Made by a program: the position numbers and the translations under genes. Of a stretch of 64,000 nucleotides of DNA, positions 33,181-46,256 are shown in pieces. Below the pieces are notes generated by a model, which was not told the origin of the DNA, made no database searches, and was given only the letters and a program-made list of their open reading frames with translations. How positions within the stretch are numbered: the first letter of the stretch is position 1; each line of letters opens with the position of its first letter. The stretch is taken from assembly GCA_935421135.1 (NCBI GenBank), contig OW285194.1, positions 8,912,376 through 8,976,375 on the forward strand. Direction: 5' to 3'. The stretch comes from Bugulina stolonifera. Taxonomy: Eukaryota; Bryozoa; Gymnolaemata; Cheilostomatida; Bugulidae.

Positions 33181-33286
33181 ACAATATTAGGGAACCAAGA
33201 TAAATATGAATTTTATCACAATCAAATTTCAAATTTGATTGTGATAAAATTCATATTTATCTTGGTTCCCTAATATTGTTTATAAT
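33174..33286. repeat. Second perfect palindrome with 56-bp arms and 1-bp centre
   Basis: Left arm 33174-33229, centre C at 33230, right arm 33231-33286. It overlaps the first palindrome by seven bases and shares the same centre AAATTTCAAATTT. Confidence 0.9.
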
Positions 33287-33289
33287 CTT

Positions 33290-35890
33290 ATTGTAATCAA
33301 AACGTTACTGCAACAGTATTATTCTATTACAACCAACTTACAGGATGTGCCAAAATCTTTTGGTTGTTTCTAGATTTACCCAATATAAATTTCTTTTGAA
33401 AAGGTAGACAATTCCAATCAATTCCTGAGCCAGCTCTTATTGTTATAGCACATGTACGTGTGCAATAGGAAGGTAATTCTGCCACCCGTATTCGTACCAG
33501 CAGATTTATGTCGCGCTGTTGGAACCTCCACGTGCGAACCAATCACCATCCACTTGAGTGACTGTGAAGTTTTACTTCTGAGTGCCACCTGCATCTTTTC
33601 AGGCTGTCAGAAGTTCACATAATATGATGGTTTCAAAAACATTAGGATCTCATTCTATGCGCTAGTTGAGAAGATGCAGCTGCATTGAGCCTTCAGCGTT
33701 CAAGATTTCCATTTCACAAGAACTACACACAATTCACTATCCATTGAGATTCTTCATCCTGTTATTCCATTCACTAAACTAAGGTTGAGATTTTTAATGA
33801 ATGGGGTAGACCTATCTACAAGATTGACGTCATCCCTCTACCCACTTGAACCAACGTGCCAAGTATGTAATACAGATGAATGTTTTCTGGCAGTTTTGAA
33901 TAATTAATAAGGAAAACTAATATAGAGCTCGTCCATCTGTTTGTATATAATTGCATTGATACGTAATTATATTAGCGTTGCTCTCTTTACCATTTTTCTT
34001 AGCTTGCTTTGCCAAACTGCTTGTTGAATGTGATCAAGTTACATGATTTTTGTGTATTTCTGAGTAGTATTTAGTACATCTACATGTACATTATGCATGT
34101 ACATCAATATTAAATTGACTTACATGTAATATACATGTATATGAATAGTGCTCTCTCTCTCTCGCTGTTGATATCAAACACATGTGACTAACTAGCCAGT
34201 ATTCAGAGCAATTATTGTCTCTATACCTGTATGCTAAACGTTGTGCTGTGTGCAATTTTTATCAAACTGGAGTCTGGATTCAACTGACTAAAGGACTACA
34301 ATGTTATCACCGATCCAACACAGTTTGATGCTGAACAAACGACCACGAAACTATGTCTCATCTTCAACGAATTCGTTGGAGTTGTCGTTTCACGTTTTGT
34401 TGGCACTTTCGTGCCCGTGTGACTAGTCCTTTCCGTTATACCTTGTCACTAATTTTGCACTAAGTTAAAAAACAAAATCACTGAACTCCACCATATCTGA
34501 TAATATCTTAGAGTAGAGACATTGAGTACCTGTACACCCGTGACCACGCTTTACAATGTGCCCTACTCCTCCCTAATGTTATAAGGTTAAATGAGCCGTA
34601 CTTTCTTACTTGCTCTAATAATATTTATCATGAGATCATCTTGTCGCAGGGCCTTAATCCTTTCATATCTACAGAATTATTACGTACATTAAGATATACA
34701 ATGTATAATAATAAAATGGGGGAAAAGGGTGGAGTCTACCCTTAGTGAATCAATTATTTCAACATTTGATTTAAATCTGCCATGTTTGAATGCTAGTGAT
34801 TACTTTAGCCCAATCAGAAAAGTAAGATTTGCATCGCTTCTCGAGAGCTGTGTCCAACACATCTAGCCAGTTGCGTAGAGCAACTTTGAGACAACTGAGA
34901 AAAAGTGTATTTTTAAACCTGCTTTGTCTAATTTAGTAATGTTGATGGAATTGTTTTTATCTACCTGTGCATGGATATATTGTTTGATATCAGATATAAT
35001 ATAATATGTACATGTATATGAATATAGCTGACAGAAATATTAATTAAACCAGCAAAATACAAACTTGATCAAAAGTTGAGCATGAACTCATAAATGTTGG
35101 CAACTTCTGAGGAGAATTTTTTCAAGCAGGCAATCTGTATAATAAATGAAGTACATTCATGAAAGGGAATTAGTGGTAAAGTATGCAGCTCAACTCTCTG
35201 TTGTGAGTGTGAACCTTCATCTGTACCAATTATTGTACATAAAATAGGTGTGTTTACTACCTCTTAATATGGTCCTAAGATGCTACTCAACCCTCAAAGA
35301 GAGCTACTTCTCCCAGAATGGAAAAGCTACTGGCCTACAATCTATATTTGTTACCAACATGTCACCAGAACATTTTGCCAAGAGAGCTCACCACCACAGC
35401 CTCGACTCACATTGAAAAACAGCGTTACACAACATACTTGGGTCAATTTGATCTGGACCTGTATACCAATAAGTTATTGGCCAACTTAATTAGCTTGACA
35501 TAAACTTGGGTGGTGATGACTCTTTGATCATCTTATATGCTGAACCTCTACTCAAATCTCTATTTAGGGCCTGCGTGCAAATTTCACTGAAATCATCAGT
35601 TAATTTTATTATGTTGAATTCTTTGCAAATACACGTAGACTGATTAGTATAATATTCCAAATCAACACAAGGTCAACCCAGTAAAATGCTGTAATTGTTG
35701 TATACATGTATGTTAAATGTTAAATGTATGTTAAATTTACTATTATAATTACCAATTTATGATGTTCCCATGAATCAATGACTGTGTTTGGAATAACACT
35801 ATTGAATGAATGAATCTTCACCATTTCCTGATCCTAGCCGTACCACCACACCTAGCCTACAACTCTGCATACCACTGTATGGTAACAAAC
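33290..35890. other. Intergenic region between TDRD9 and the Reeler cluster
   Basis: 2.6 kb, AT-rich. Around 35269-35490 all three plus-strand frames are open for 48-69 codons. None matches a family I know, so I do not call a gene. ACATGTACAT palindromes occur at 34075-34145. Confidence 0.5.
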
Positions 35891-35896
35891 ACTTGT

Positions 35897-35910
35897 GTAA
35901 CCATGGTTAC
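35897..35910 (+). promoter_or_regulatory. X-box-like palindrome in promoter of Reeler gene A
   Basis: GTAACCATGGTTAC, a perfect 14-bp palindrome of the form GTNRCC-2-GGYNAC, as recognised by RFX factors. It lies 17 bp upstream of a TATA box and is shared by all four Reeler paralogues. Confidence 0.65.
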
Positions 35911-35927
35911 TGCTACACAGCACCTAC

Positions 35928-35934
35928 TATAAAA
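35928..35934 (+). promoter_or_regulatory. TATA box of Reeler gene A
   Basis: TATAAAA 67 bp upstream of the start codon at 36001, with the X-box-like element just ahead of it. The arrangement recurs in genes B, C and D. Confidence 0.65.
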
Positions 35935-36000
35935 CTCCCAGCACACAATACTGGCTACTTATTTAGAGATAATCCAGTGTAGGTATCAGAGTCATCAGCA

Positions 36001-39000
36001 ATGTGTACTTGGATTACCGCTATCCTGGCAGCATGTGTACTGCTGCCTGCATGTCTCGGCTACCGTTCTGGGGCTCCTGAGAATGCATGTGTATCAAGAA
36101 CACCTCAACATGCTGGAAACCTCCCGCAGACAGGGAACTGCCCGTATATAATAGAGGCCCATGACTGGATCCCTGGACAGGGCACTGACAGTGAGTAATT
36201 TATATACTTTTTCGTTTACTATTTACTCATACTTTGATGTACACATACAAAGATGGCGGAAGGGAAGACATCCAACTCAATGGTGATAACTTGTCCTGTC
36301 AATTCCGCTGTTGCAGTGGAAATCATGGAATCACTACTGCACACTAGCACTAAATAGGCTGCAAATGAACGGCACAACGACTTGAAGAGTTTAGGCAGCG
36401 CATTAGTTAGAACTCAACTTTGGTTTGTTGACAAAATTGTTGGACAATCCATCGGATGCGTTTCCTCTTTAAGAGCCGGATAGAGATGCGGTGCAGTGGT
36501 TGACTTCCATTTTCGTTATCCTCAGAGCATGGTACGAGGTACATGTACATACAATGGTATTATCCCTAATAATATTATGTGTTTTGTTGCTCACATGGTC
36601 AAGTAGGATGTATTACAGTATAAACATGGTGTTACTCAATAATCAACATCTATGTTATGCTGTACTTACAGTATAAGCATGACTCTGTACAAGAAAGATA
36701 ATCTTGTAAAAAACAGATTTACATGCACATCTTGATTGAAACTAAGAAATTAACAAAATGTCAGACTGTAATAGTGATGCTATGTATTTTTACTAAAACA
36801 TCAATCAATTAACTGGAGTCACCATTATCTGAATAGCATATCAAGTACAAATTACTGTGCTGAAAGAATCAAAGAATGGCTAGTTTTGGTTGAACAATTG
36901 GTAAAAGCATTGGTGTTTTTGGGTATCCCCAAACCATTGTTTAAACACAGTTTTGCTTGTTCTAAACGCTACCTGCATCATACATATTTTAGATCTGCAT
37001 GGTAAATGTTTTTGTTTATAATACACATCCATTCCTGTAGTATCAGTAACACTACAGCTACAGGTCAGATAGTGATGTAATATTTCCCCCTCTATGTCAT
37101 CAGCTTCCTTATTCACACAATCTAAGCATACAAAATATGCACATATATATACATATATATGTGATATACATGTACACTGTTGGCTTATTTGTATTATTTA
37201 CACAATATTATACATGTAGGGAAATAGTGTAGGCCAGTTAGTACACTTTTGTTTATGAGCTACAAGGATATCCCTCTCATGATGTTTGTGTACATGTACC
37301 TGTATATAGGTACATGTACACATACAACTTTGTATTTCCTTTATGTATGTTAACATCCTTCTAGTCATTTTCAAAATTTCATTAAATGGATATGATACAC
37401 AAGCGATGCCTGTGGTCATAACATTATAATAAGTATACAGGTTATATAGTGCAATGCGTAATACTGTTTATCTATAGTTGTTTTGGTTAAGACTTTGGAC
37501 GATAAACATAGCATTTCTTTTTATTCTCGGTGAATTCTATGATATATTTTATAGATCTGGGAAAGCCATTTAAAACTGGTAGTTCTCACTTGAAACTCTC
37601 TAAAACTAGATTTACAAAACCAATTGCACTAATTACAATCTGGAAAGAATATGAAAGTGGTCACAATGCAAGGTTTATTTCAAAAGTTGTCTTATTATTT
37701 TGCACACTTCAAATTAAAAATGCTAACTAGAAAACCTATTACATCAGAAAATGTTAGTGCGAGCAAGTATCTTATTATTTATTATTCACTATTACATCAG
37801 CTACTAAAACTGCTGTATAATATATAATATGTAATGTGAATCATTATCATGGAGAACACACTTAAAAATTTGGAACAATTCCAAATCTGTTGAGTATTTA
37901 TTTATTAAGCAACACACGGCTCAGCTTACCCTGCAGGTATTTCTAATGCTTGGAGTCAAGAGTAAAGGCAGCCATTTTTATGTTGTCAAGTTGAAAATAT
38001 GACAGATGTTAATCTGAACGGATTAGCATAATTAGGGCTGTTAATCCTATTATATTACAATGAGATTAGTAGCTGTCAGTGCATTAACTCTATCAAGATT
38101 AGCTAACTAGAATGTGGCAACTTTATGTAGTCAACTAATGCAACCATATAACATGTACATACAATTCTATATGCCATATTCTTATTTTTATAAAGCACAT
38201 GATACATTATACTTGAATGTACATGTACATACAGGTATTTTATCTACATGTACATGTACTAGCATGTATAACAATCAAACAATAAAATTAGAATATTATG
38301 GCATCAATTTAGTAGTAACATATACTGATTACATACTATAGCAGTATGGCATCTCTTGGTGGTACCTGAAAATTTCAGCTCTATGAGAATTGACAGTTTA
38401 GTCAATGATAACATACATAATTATATATATTATCATTATATTGTCATCGGTTTAGTTCTGCTTAGCATTGAGCACCCATCGTTGAGCACCCACTGTTGAG
38501 CTGTAAACAAAACCTTCATCTTGTACAGAGTAATTGCATGTACCAAAGTCCAAAAGTATGTTGACCAACTTGTCATTTTGTCAAAAGGCAGATATATTCA
38601 GCTGCTGACTTACCACATCCTGCTGAATGTTTGCGCCAAATACATTTAAAAATGGAAAATAAGTATTTTGTGCTTAGGCTATATTTTGTTTTTGCACTGC
38701 TGGACTCCAAAAAAGTACATTGCATTATATCCACCCCAGAAGCCAAAGCACCTCCCAAACTGGCGAAAATGTGTCAACAGATTTAATATCTCTCAATTTT
38801 CAGCTTCAAAATTATAGGCGTAATGAACAGAAGGTTCCATCAACATTCGAAAATATTCTTTTTAACCTTGGCACTCCTACTAGACACTCATTTGCCCAGT
38901 GCTTTCAACCATAGCGTAGGTCTGCATTTACCATTATATGTTTGTAGTCATTGCCACGTGGTTCAATGTATAGAATCTCTCTATTGATGTGGTGTAGCTT

Positions 39001-42000
39001 AGAGCCAACCCTGTTCTGATCTTGTCTCCAACTCTGCAACTTTCTCAGTAAACCCCCAGAACATAACCACCGAGGAGTCACATGATGACTAAGCCTATGT
39101 AGAAAGTGGTGGATTGAGATTCATACCACTCACCCCTATTTCCCATGGCAAAATGCAAAATATAGGACAATTTCAAATGAATTTCAACATCTCTGATACA
39201 CTTTGTTATAATAATCTGTGGATTAAAAGTTATTGAGTAAAATTTCTACTTTTGTAGTCAATGCTTGGGTATTCTTCTCTACACAAAGGCAGTCTATTCT
39301 AGAGCCCCTCCTAGCTACACTCCTGCTTATTCTAAAACTCCGTAAATGGCCACTAACTGCTCTACAACCCCTCCTAACTGCACCATTGGTTGTTATAAAA
39401 CATAGCTCTTAACCAATTCAATGACTGCTGTAAAACCCTTTCCCTAACTACACCCCTGACCGCTACAGACCCCCTCCCTCTTAACTACACCACTGACTCC
39501 TATGGCCACAATTCTGACTCACACTTTCCACTTCTAACGGTTTGATGACTCAATTCTTCTGACTTAGCTAATTGCCACAAGGATTATGGTGGCAAAAGTC
39601 TTTTCTACTAAAGATTACATGGAGGTTGGGTTAGTCCAAGGTCATTAATTTTGTCTCTTTTCCAATTAACACTTCCAGATGATTCAACAATTTGGATATT
39701 CTTAGCACTTGTTATCAAACATATATTATTGATGAACAAATCAGTTCTTTGTACATTATTATCTTGGTAAACCTAATGGAGTTGGTTTTAGATTAATCAC
39801 TGTCTTCTAATTATTTTACACTTTGTCTTTTTAAGAAACTTCAGACACCACCTCACCTTAATCTTTCCATGATAACCTAAAATCTTAAACAACCTCTAAT
39901 TTTTACCAACATAAAGATTTACCAATAGATGATTTATTTTATTCTACATGTGAATTTTCTTGCGGATTGGAGAAAATACATTTTTCTTAGCTACTTGTAG
40001 TTATAAACATGTACATATGCTTGCAATAGGACGTATAGCAGGTAGTGCCAGATGCACTACTATGCTTTCCATCTAATTAGCCATGTATAAAAACCCACAC
40101 TGTTTAAGACCCACCTGTAAGCAGCACTTATAAAAATTCTAAAATAACAAACAGAATGCTAGTTCAACAAAAGAAAATACCAGAAGCTAGAAAACTTGCA
40201 TCGGGTTTAGGAATATCTTACAAAACAGCTATACTGTAGATTGTAGATTGTTCCAACAGCATCGTATATTATGTAGCCCCTACTGCATACACTGTAAATG
40301 GATTCTGACCACGTTCTAGTCCTGTAATGTGTCTACCTTCTATTACAGTGATCCTGAAAAAGGAGAGAGGAAATGGAAATTTTAAAGGTTTTCTTCTGTC
40401 TGTACAGCACCCCAACGGAACTCTGATTGGTTCAATGAGCTCTCGGCTTGTAGAACCGTCGAATGCAGAGGTTGGACAGGCATGTGTGGGTACCTCACTT
40501 ACTCACAAAGACTCGACTCCTAAAGAGTACGTAATACTGCAGTGGACAGCTCCCGCAAATCTAGACGTTAATGTCAATGTCATTATAAGGTGAGAATCTA
40601 AATGAATTTATATTAGGAGTCGTGTTCTCCATATAAAAAGCAGCCACTTCTCTATGCCAACGAGTGGTTTAATTCTATATTATGCCTGTTACCCAATGCA
40701 TAGTTGTTAAATAACCAGAATGCTTCTGTTAGTTTACAATGAGAAGTTGTACTCTCTTTGAAATGTTACATTATATTTAATATAATGTGACATTTCAAAG
40801 AGGATACAACTTCTCAATGTAAACTTACATAAGCATTATGAATTGGGTAACAGGCATATAGAATCAAACCACTTGTTGGTATAGAGATTGACTATACAGG
40901 TGACTAAAATTATTACAGTTGCTTTAAAGTATTTATGCTTGCAAAGAAGCTACCTTATACATGTATTTATATAATAATAATTATTTGTTCTGAACTGGTG
41001 CAAACGCATCTGTTTTCATCTTGTATATTAGTTGCTACACATAGCGTTGCTGTTTTTTTCTGATTCTATCTCTTTATATTATACTAAGCATTCAGTCGAC
41101 TAAACATACCTGATTTCCAAATACATTGTAGCATTCACAAGTAGATATTAAATTATTGCACTTCTTGTGTGATAACAATGTTCCTTAATTAACTAGCTTA
41201 TTGTCTAAATTTGATGAACTTCCAAGAATTTATGTGGAACGGGAACAATTAATTAACCACAATGCACAGTATTTTGATGCAAGTGATGCTTCTAGTAATA
41301 TATCTTTAAATAATTGCTTTTCTAAAATAATATTATAGTCTATTACTTTAATGTGTCTTCTAGTGCATCCACTAAATAGAAATAATGTTTTCTCATCTAT
41401 AAAGTTAAGAGAAGCGCCTTCACTTTTAATTGATCACGGATAAGAAAAAAACAAAATTTGATTAATTCTTAGCATATGCAGATCTATGAACATGGGAATA
41501 AAATGTTTATCAGGAAGAGGTAACAACTCCAAGTTTGTAATTATTGTATGATAAACTAAGTTTTCACCATTCAGACAGTTATATAATATTGCTCAATGCG
41601 ATTGTCGTTGTGTTATGTCACATCACGTCTTATCAAATTGCACTGTGGTACACTATGTCCCATTACGTCATGCTATGTCATGTCACATTATATAAATTCA
41701 TGAACACTGCATGTGCACACTTGCGATCTCATGTCAAGGATGGCATACAAATGCACACTTGCGTGTAAATGTATGTATGAGGCCCCGGGTTCAAACCCCA
41801 GTCATGAATGCGAAACGATCGAGTCTTTGACTGCTCAAATAAACAAATCCTTTGCATAAAAAAATCAAAATATGTATATATCATTCTACATTATATTGTA
41901 GATTGACAGTAGTGGAAAAGTATGATACATTCTACGTGGACTGCAACCCAGTCTTTCTCTCCGCGGACCAAGGCTATGTATCCAGGAGAACAACACCAAG

Positions 42001-42724
42001 AGCATCTACAAAAGACAGGCAGACAAGAGTCCCCAGTCCTGCACCAACATCCACTACAGTGTCTAGCTCAACATTCACAATGTCTACTTCAACATCTTCT
42101 TCTACACAATCTACCACAACAATGTCAACAACGACTGCAAGAAAGCCAACAGTAACTACAAGGAGGCAGAGGACAACTACAAGGCGACCAAGAACAACGA
42201 CAAGACGGCCTACAACTACAAGACGGCCAACCACTACAAGAAAGCCAACAACTACAAGTTGGCCAACCACTACAAGACAGCCTACAACTACAAGACGGCC
42301 AACCACTACAAGACGGCCTACAACTACAAGACGGCCAACCACTACAAGAAAGCCAACAACTACAAGACGGCCAACCACTACAAGAAAGCGGCCAACTACA
42401 AAGCGGCCAACTACAAGACGGCGTACGACCACATCCACTGCCAAAGTCATACCCTCTAAGACGACACCAAGAGAGATAATTGAGAAATCTGAAGACAGAG
42501 CTTACACTAAATCAGCTAATTTGAAGCACACCATTGTCTCCAGGACTGAGTGTAGGGAATCTGGTAACAAGTACAGTATTATACCAAATACTGAATGCAG
42601 GAAATACTACCAGTATTTACATGGTTTTGCTAAGTATCAGATGCAATGCCCTACTCCCTTGATATTTGACCCAATACAATGCACATGTAATTGGAGCTTT
42701 CTATCCAGCCCCTGCAGAATATAG
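36001..42724 (+). CDS. Reeler gene A: secreted Reeler + Thr/Arg-rich linker + chitin-binding type 2 protein (417 aa)
   Basis: Three exons: 36001-36190, 40349-40589 and 41902-42724, with intron phases 1 and 2, giving 418 codons including the stop. Residues 1-20 are a signal peptide (ending LLPACLG). Residues about 21-167 form a Reeler domain: YRSGAPENAC, the FKGFLLSV core, GSMSS, the QAC/THKD region, WTAP and FYVDC. Residues about 170-350 are a mucin-like linker with tandem TTTRRP and TTTRKP units. Residues 361-415 form a peritrophin-A/CBM14 domain with six cysteines and the LIFDPIQCTCNW core. The protein should be secreted and bind chitin or a similar glycan. Reeler proteins include insect immune (noduler-type) and matrix proteins; the exact role here is not known. 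Intron 1 is 4.2 kb. A polyadenylation signal AATAAA lies at 42846. Confidence 0.85.
36191..40348. other. Reeler gene A intron 1
   Basis: 4.2-kb intron, AT-rich, with clusters of TACATGTACATGTA palindromes (37140-37330, 38205-38262). No coding exon that I can support. Open frames of 61-78 codons here lack recognisable content. Confidence 0.5.
40650..40886. repeat. 237-bp foldback MITE in gene A intron 2
   Basis: Imperfect inverted repeat. The left arm contains TCTATGCCAACGAGTGGTTT, GCCTGTTACCCAAT and GAGAAGTTGT; the right arm contains their complements, ending TTGGTATAGAG. The centre is at about 40770. It contains the AAGTTGT...CTCT motif shared with other foldbacks in the window. Confidence 0.8.
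41774..41866 (+). mobile_element. SINE-like tail with tRNA B-box-like sequence
   Basis: GGGTTCAAACCCC fits a tRNA B box. The following segment, with TCTTTGACTGCTCAAA, has a relative at 21543-21620 in TDRD9 intron 17. These are probably two copies of one SINE 3' region. Limits are uncertain. Confidence 0.45.
42144..42440 (+). repeat. Coding minisatellite of the gene A Thr/Arg-rich linker
   Basis: Tandem units ACTACAAGACGGCCAACC and ACTACAAGAAAGCCAACA (18 bp, TTTRRP/TTTRKP). Reverse-strand and out-of-frame ORFs (for example a long VVVGRLVVVG frame on the minus strand) are shadows of this repeat. Confidence 0.9.
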
Positions 42725-44229
42725 ATATTACGTATGTGAAATTATGTAGTTTTAATAACAAAATTTGTATTTAACATCATTTAGCCTGGCAATCAATATG
42801 TAACATCATCTGCTTTTCTTGTTTTATAATGATTTGTTTTCTTGTAATAAATCGTGCTATAAAAACAATGTATAACTACATGTACTACCCTATTTCCTCT
42901 TCATTACAATATTGATTCAAAATCGGTCCATATAATATAGTGTACGCTATTTATATACAGTAACAATTATGTTGCAAATAAAATAAGAATAATGCAATAG
43001 TTTGAGTCATTTTGATCAATATCTATCAACCCAACATCAGATTTTGTTTCAATTGACTTAGTGATAACCGATAACTATAAATAAACCTGAAATATTAGAT
43101 TATGTTTTAATGGAATACATGCCGTTTCCTGCTTCCTTCTCTACAGATTAATATGCTGTTTAGGTTAGATTTTAGGTTGATTGTCTAGCACTCTTACATA
43201 TTATTCAAAAACATATGCCTACTAACTGTCAACTATCCTATATTTTGAAAGTATTTAGGACGTAGTCACGCTACAAGGTTGCGGTATAGGGGAATAAATA
43301 TAAAATTTCGTCTAAGCTAAGTTTCGACGTTACGTTGAGAGAGTTTAGTGAGGAAAGAGAGAACAACTCTGTGTTGTAATACATAATCATGAATTGTAAT
43401 AGTAATAGTGAATATGTACAGTATAGCTGTGCACAGGGTAAACTAGGAGTTGTCTTTTCTCTGGAAGTATGGCAAATTGCATTCATAGACCTTGTGTCTA
43501 ATAGCCTCTGCTCTTCTCTATGTGAAGTGGTAGGACGCTAGCCTGTAGAATAGCCACACATTGTAATGACACAGGCTAACAGGCATGATTTAGGTTAAGG
43601 AAGCACTGATAATATAGGCTACAAGCTGAATTGAAGGGGAGGGTGCTAAAAGTGTCATATGTGATACACAAGGGGCATCATTGGAAACTCTATTGCATTG
43701 TTCTATGTGAGCTATTAATAATTATTGGAAGTTGGGTATTAATTTTGGAATGGGAAATTCATAAGCTGTGACAGTGGTGACATACTGATGGGTGAATTCA
43801 TTATACAGTGTGCAGTTTCCGAAGTTCATAAGTTTCCTTCTCATCAATACTGACTGTCAACTTTGACAGAAATCAATCAAGATGGCACAACTTTGCATGG
43901 CAATAAAGCTTGTAAAACGCTTTTTATTCATGATCAACCTGATGTCCATCTATCAACAGCTCACCCTGCGGCCCATGTCCTCCATTTACCATTCATTCAC
44001 CCTCTGTCTATTCTCAGTCATTTTGCATCTCATCTCCCACAACAGTGTGACTGCTTTATACAAGGAGCAAGAAGAAAGTAAAAGGAAGAAAGTTAAATGA
44101 GTAACTTGTATAACGTAGATTCCAATATTAGAATATGATTCTAGTTTGCTTGTGGCATATCCTTTCTTTACACTGTCAATCTCAGCATAAAAACCGCTGC
44201 ATTCTAGGCAGCTTTTTCATGCCAATCGT
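42725..44229. other. Intergenic between Reeler genes A and B (part 1)
   Basis: AT-rich 3' flank of gene A. A foldback of the AAGTTGTCCTCTC family lies at about 43340-43462. Two overlapping 72-codon frames at 43863-44100 are unrecognised and not called. Confidence 0.5.
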
Positions 44230-44931
44230 CAGGGTTGGGAACTTTGATCTACTTTTGCATTCGATTTCCGATTTTCGATTATGCTGACTAAACCAAGGAA
44301 TACAAGCATTCGATTGTTACTTTACCAAATCAATGATTGTACTTCAATCGATTTTACAATCGATGATGATTTTAGAAAATGCACATGTATAATGGGTATA
44401 ATTTTTGTAAAAATGGAGAAATTTATTGTCTTTACTAATTCTGTCTATTACTTTAAATTGTTATAACAACTGTGCCTAATATTACCAGTTTTATTTGCAT
44501 TTTCTCATAGTTTAGAGTTATCTCCTCTACCTTTATGTTTCTTTTTAGCCTCCAAATATTTATATGCACTGCAAATCTTAGCCAGAAATTCCAGGCTATT
44601 ATTTCTTATTTGGTGCTAGCCACTCACATTTTATCCTAGCTTGCAAATAGAAGCTATTACTTTGCTATTAAATAAAACAGCTCATCATCATTTTTTTTAT
44701 TAAAAAGATAAGAACTAAGCTACAAGGCTTTTCATTTATTTCCTGTACTAAACACTAGCAGATTAATTAGCAGCTTAGTGACAATCGAATGCAGCTGTAA
44801 CCCTATAAAACCAACGAATACATGCATTTCGATGGCTTTGTTGGAAACCAATGATTAGGTGGAATCGATGGTGAATAGACCAAAGAAAATCACCATCGAA
44901 TATCGAATGCTATTGGCGATTCCCAACCCTG
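44230..44931. mobile_element. Non-autonomous hAT-like DNA transposon (702 bp)
   Basis: Ends CAGGGTTGGGAA and TTCCCAACCCTG form 12-bp terminal inverted repeats and start with CAGGG as in hAT elements. They are flanked by the 8-bp target duplication CCAATCGT at 44222-44229 and 44932-44939. The interior is AT-rich with many TCGATT motifs near both ends and encodes no transposase. Confidence 0.85.
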
Positions 44932-44939
44932 CCAATCGT

Positions 44940-46101
44940 TATGGTCTGTATACATGTACAATGTTAGTACATGTATATATATAATAAAGAGCTTTTGTAC
45001 CAAACTATGGTTTTTAGTGACCCAATGTTTACAGCTTGGTTTGGGTGGACGGCGCCAATTATTCACCACAAATCTTCGTCACTGGTACTCGATCAATTAA
45101 AAAATTTTGGCTCATAGTTTTGCAGCGTGTGTCTTTTTTATGCAAACTTGACAGCTGAGAAATCTTAATTAGCAATCAGTCTTTTCAGTAAAAAACGCAT
45201 AAAATCCCACAAAATTGTAACACCAATGGACCCATTATATTGTAGTACAGCTTGATCGGACCCACTGTATTGTAATGCCACTGTAATACACTTGACTGTA
45301 TGTGGCTAATTTACAGTAGCCTGCCTAAATTACTGTACAAGTGCTGTGCAGTTCTCTCAATCTAGTAAAACTGCTGCTTCATGCGAGGAGGTGACAACCG
45401 TACCAATAACTGAGGCACTGTAAGTTGGAACCCTGGGTTATACTTTCATGTACGTTTGTGTAATTGTCACTCAGTGTCAGTGGGCTGTAGAAAGGTGGGG
45501 AGTCGATTTACTTCCTAATTCTGCACCAGTGTAGGGCGAGTACTTCAGCCCACATAAGTAGTTATTCCTTATACTGATAAATGAAGCATTGATAAACATG
45601 GAACCTGAAGTTGGGAGGTTATTGCAGGGCGTCACATAATGAATGCATATATTCACGATAATTAATTAGTTTATACTCAATATATATTGTTATCATATTT
45701 GCCTCTTGTGAATCACATCGGCTGTGTTGAGCTGTTTTTCAGTCATATGATATCAGAAGGATATGACAAAAGGTACCTGTAGAACACAGACTAAAAATTA
45801 CCCAAATACTTCACAAAGTGAGACTTACTATTTCAGAGCGTAGTAATATTACTAATGTGCAAAATGGCTATATTTCAATTCCAAAGTAACAAAATTAGAG
45901 GTATGTGCAACTTTAGACCGGCAGATGCAAATGTTTCATTTTCATTATATATTATGTCCCACCCAATTGTCACAATCACGGCAGGGACTCAATATTATGT
46001 AAAATTGTGTAATATTAGGACACCTGTCATCGGTGACAGCACTTTGCTAACTGAAATACTCCATTTCCAGCTTCCAAGAGCATATGGTAGCAAACAACTG
46101 T
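44940..46101. other. Intergenic between Reeler genes A and B (part 2)
   Basis: No gene recognised. The sequence is unremarkable apart from the X-box-like promoter element at its right end. Confidence 0.5.
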
Positions 46102-46115
46102 GTAACCATGGTTAC
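46102..46115 (+). promoter_or_regulatory. X-box-like palindrome in promoter of Reeler gene B
   Basis: GTAACCATGGTTAC, identical to the element of gene A. A TATA-like sequence (TATATAA, about 46128) follows. Confidence 0.65.
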
Positions 46116-46256
46116 TGCTGTATCATATATATAACGCCTACTATAACAGTATCAGTATCAGTACATAATTTACTTGCTACTTGTTCAGTTATTAGTTCTG
46201 TGTAGATTTTACATTCACTCAGTCTCAGTAAACCTTTCATATCTATTACTCCAACA

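Noticed and set aside
35269..35503. Three overlapping plus-strand ORFs of 48-69 codons
   Set aside because: All three frames are open; no similarity recognised; probably chance or a decayed repeat.
41774..41800. tRNA gene
   Set aside because: Only a B-box-like sequence; no cloverleaf or A box at the right distance. Interpreted as SINE remnant.
41974..42450. 158-codon minus-strand ORF rich in VVVGRLVVVG
   Set aside because: Antisense shadow of the TTTRRP/TTTRKP repeat of Reeler gene A, which has signal peptide, domains and splice sites on the plus strand.
43863..44100. Two overlapping 72-codon ORFs
   Set aside because: Two frames are open over the same bases, with no family, splice site or promoter to choose between them.
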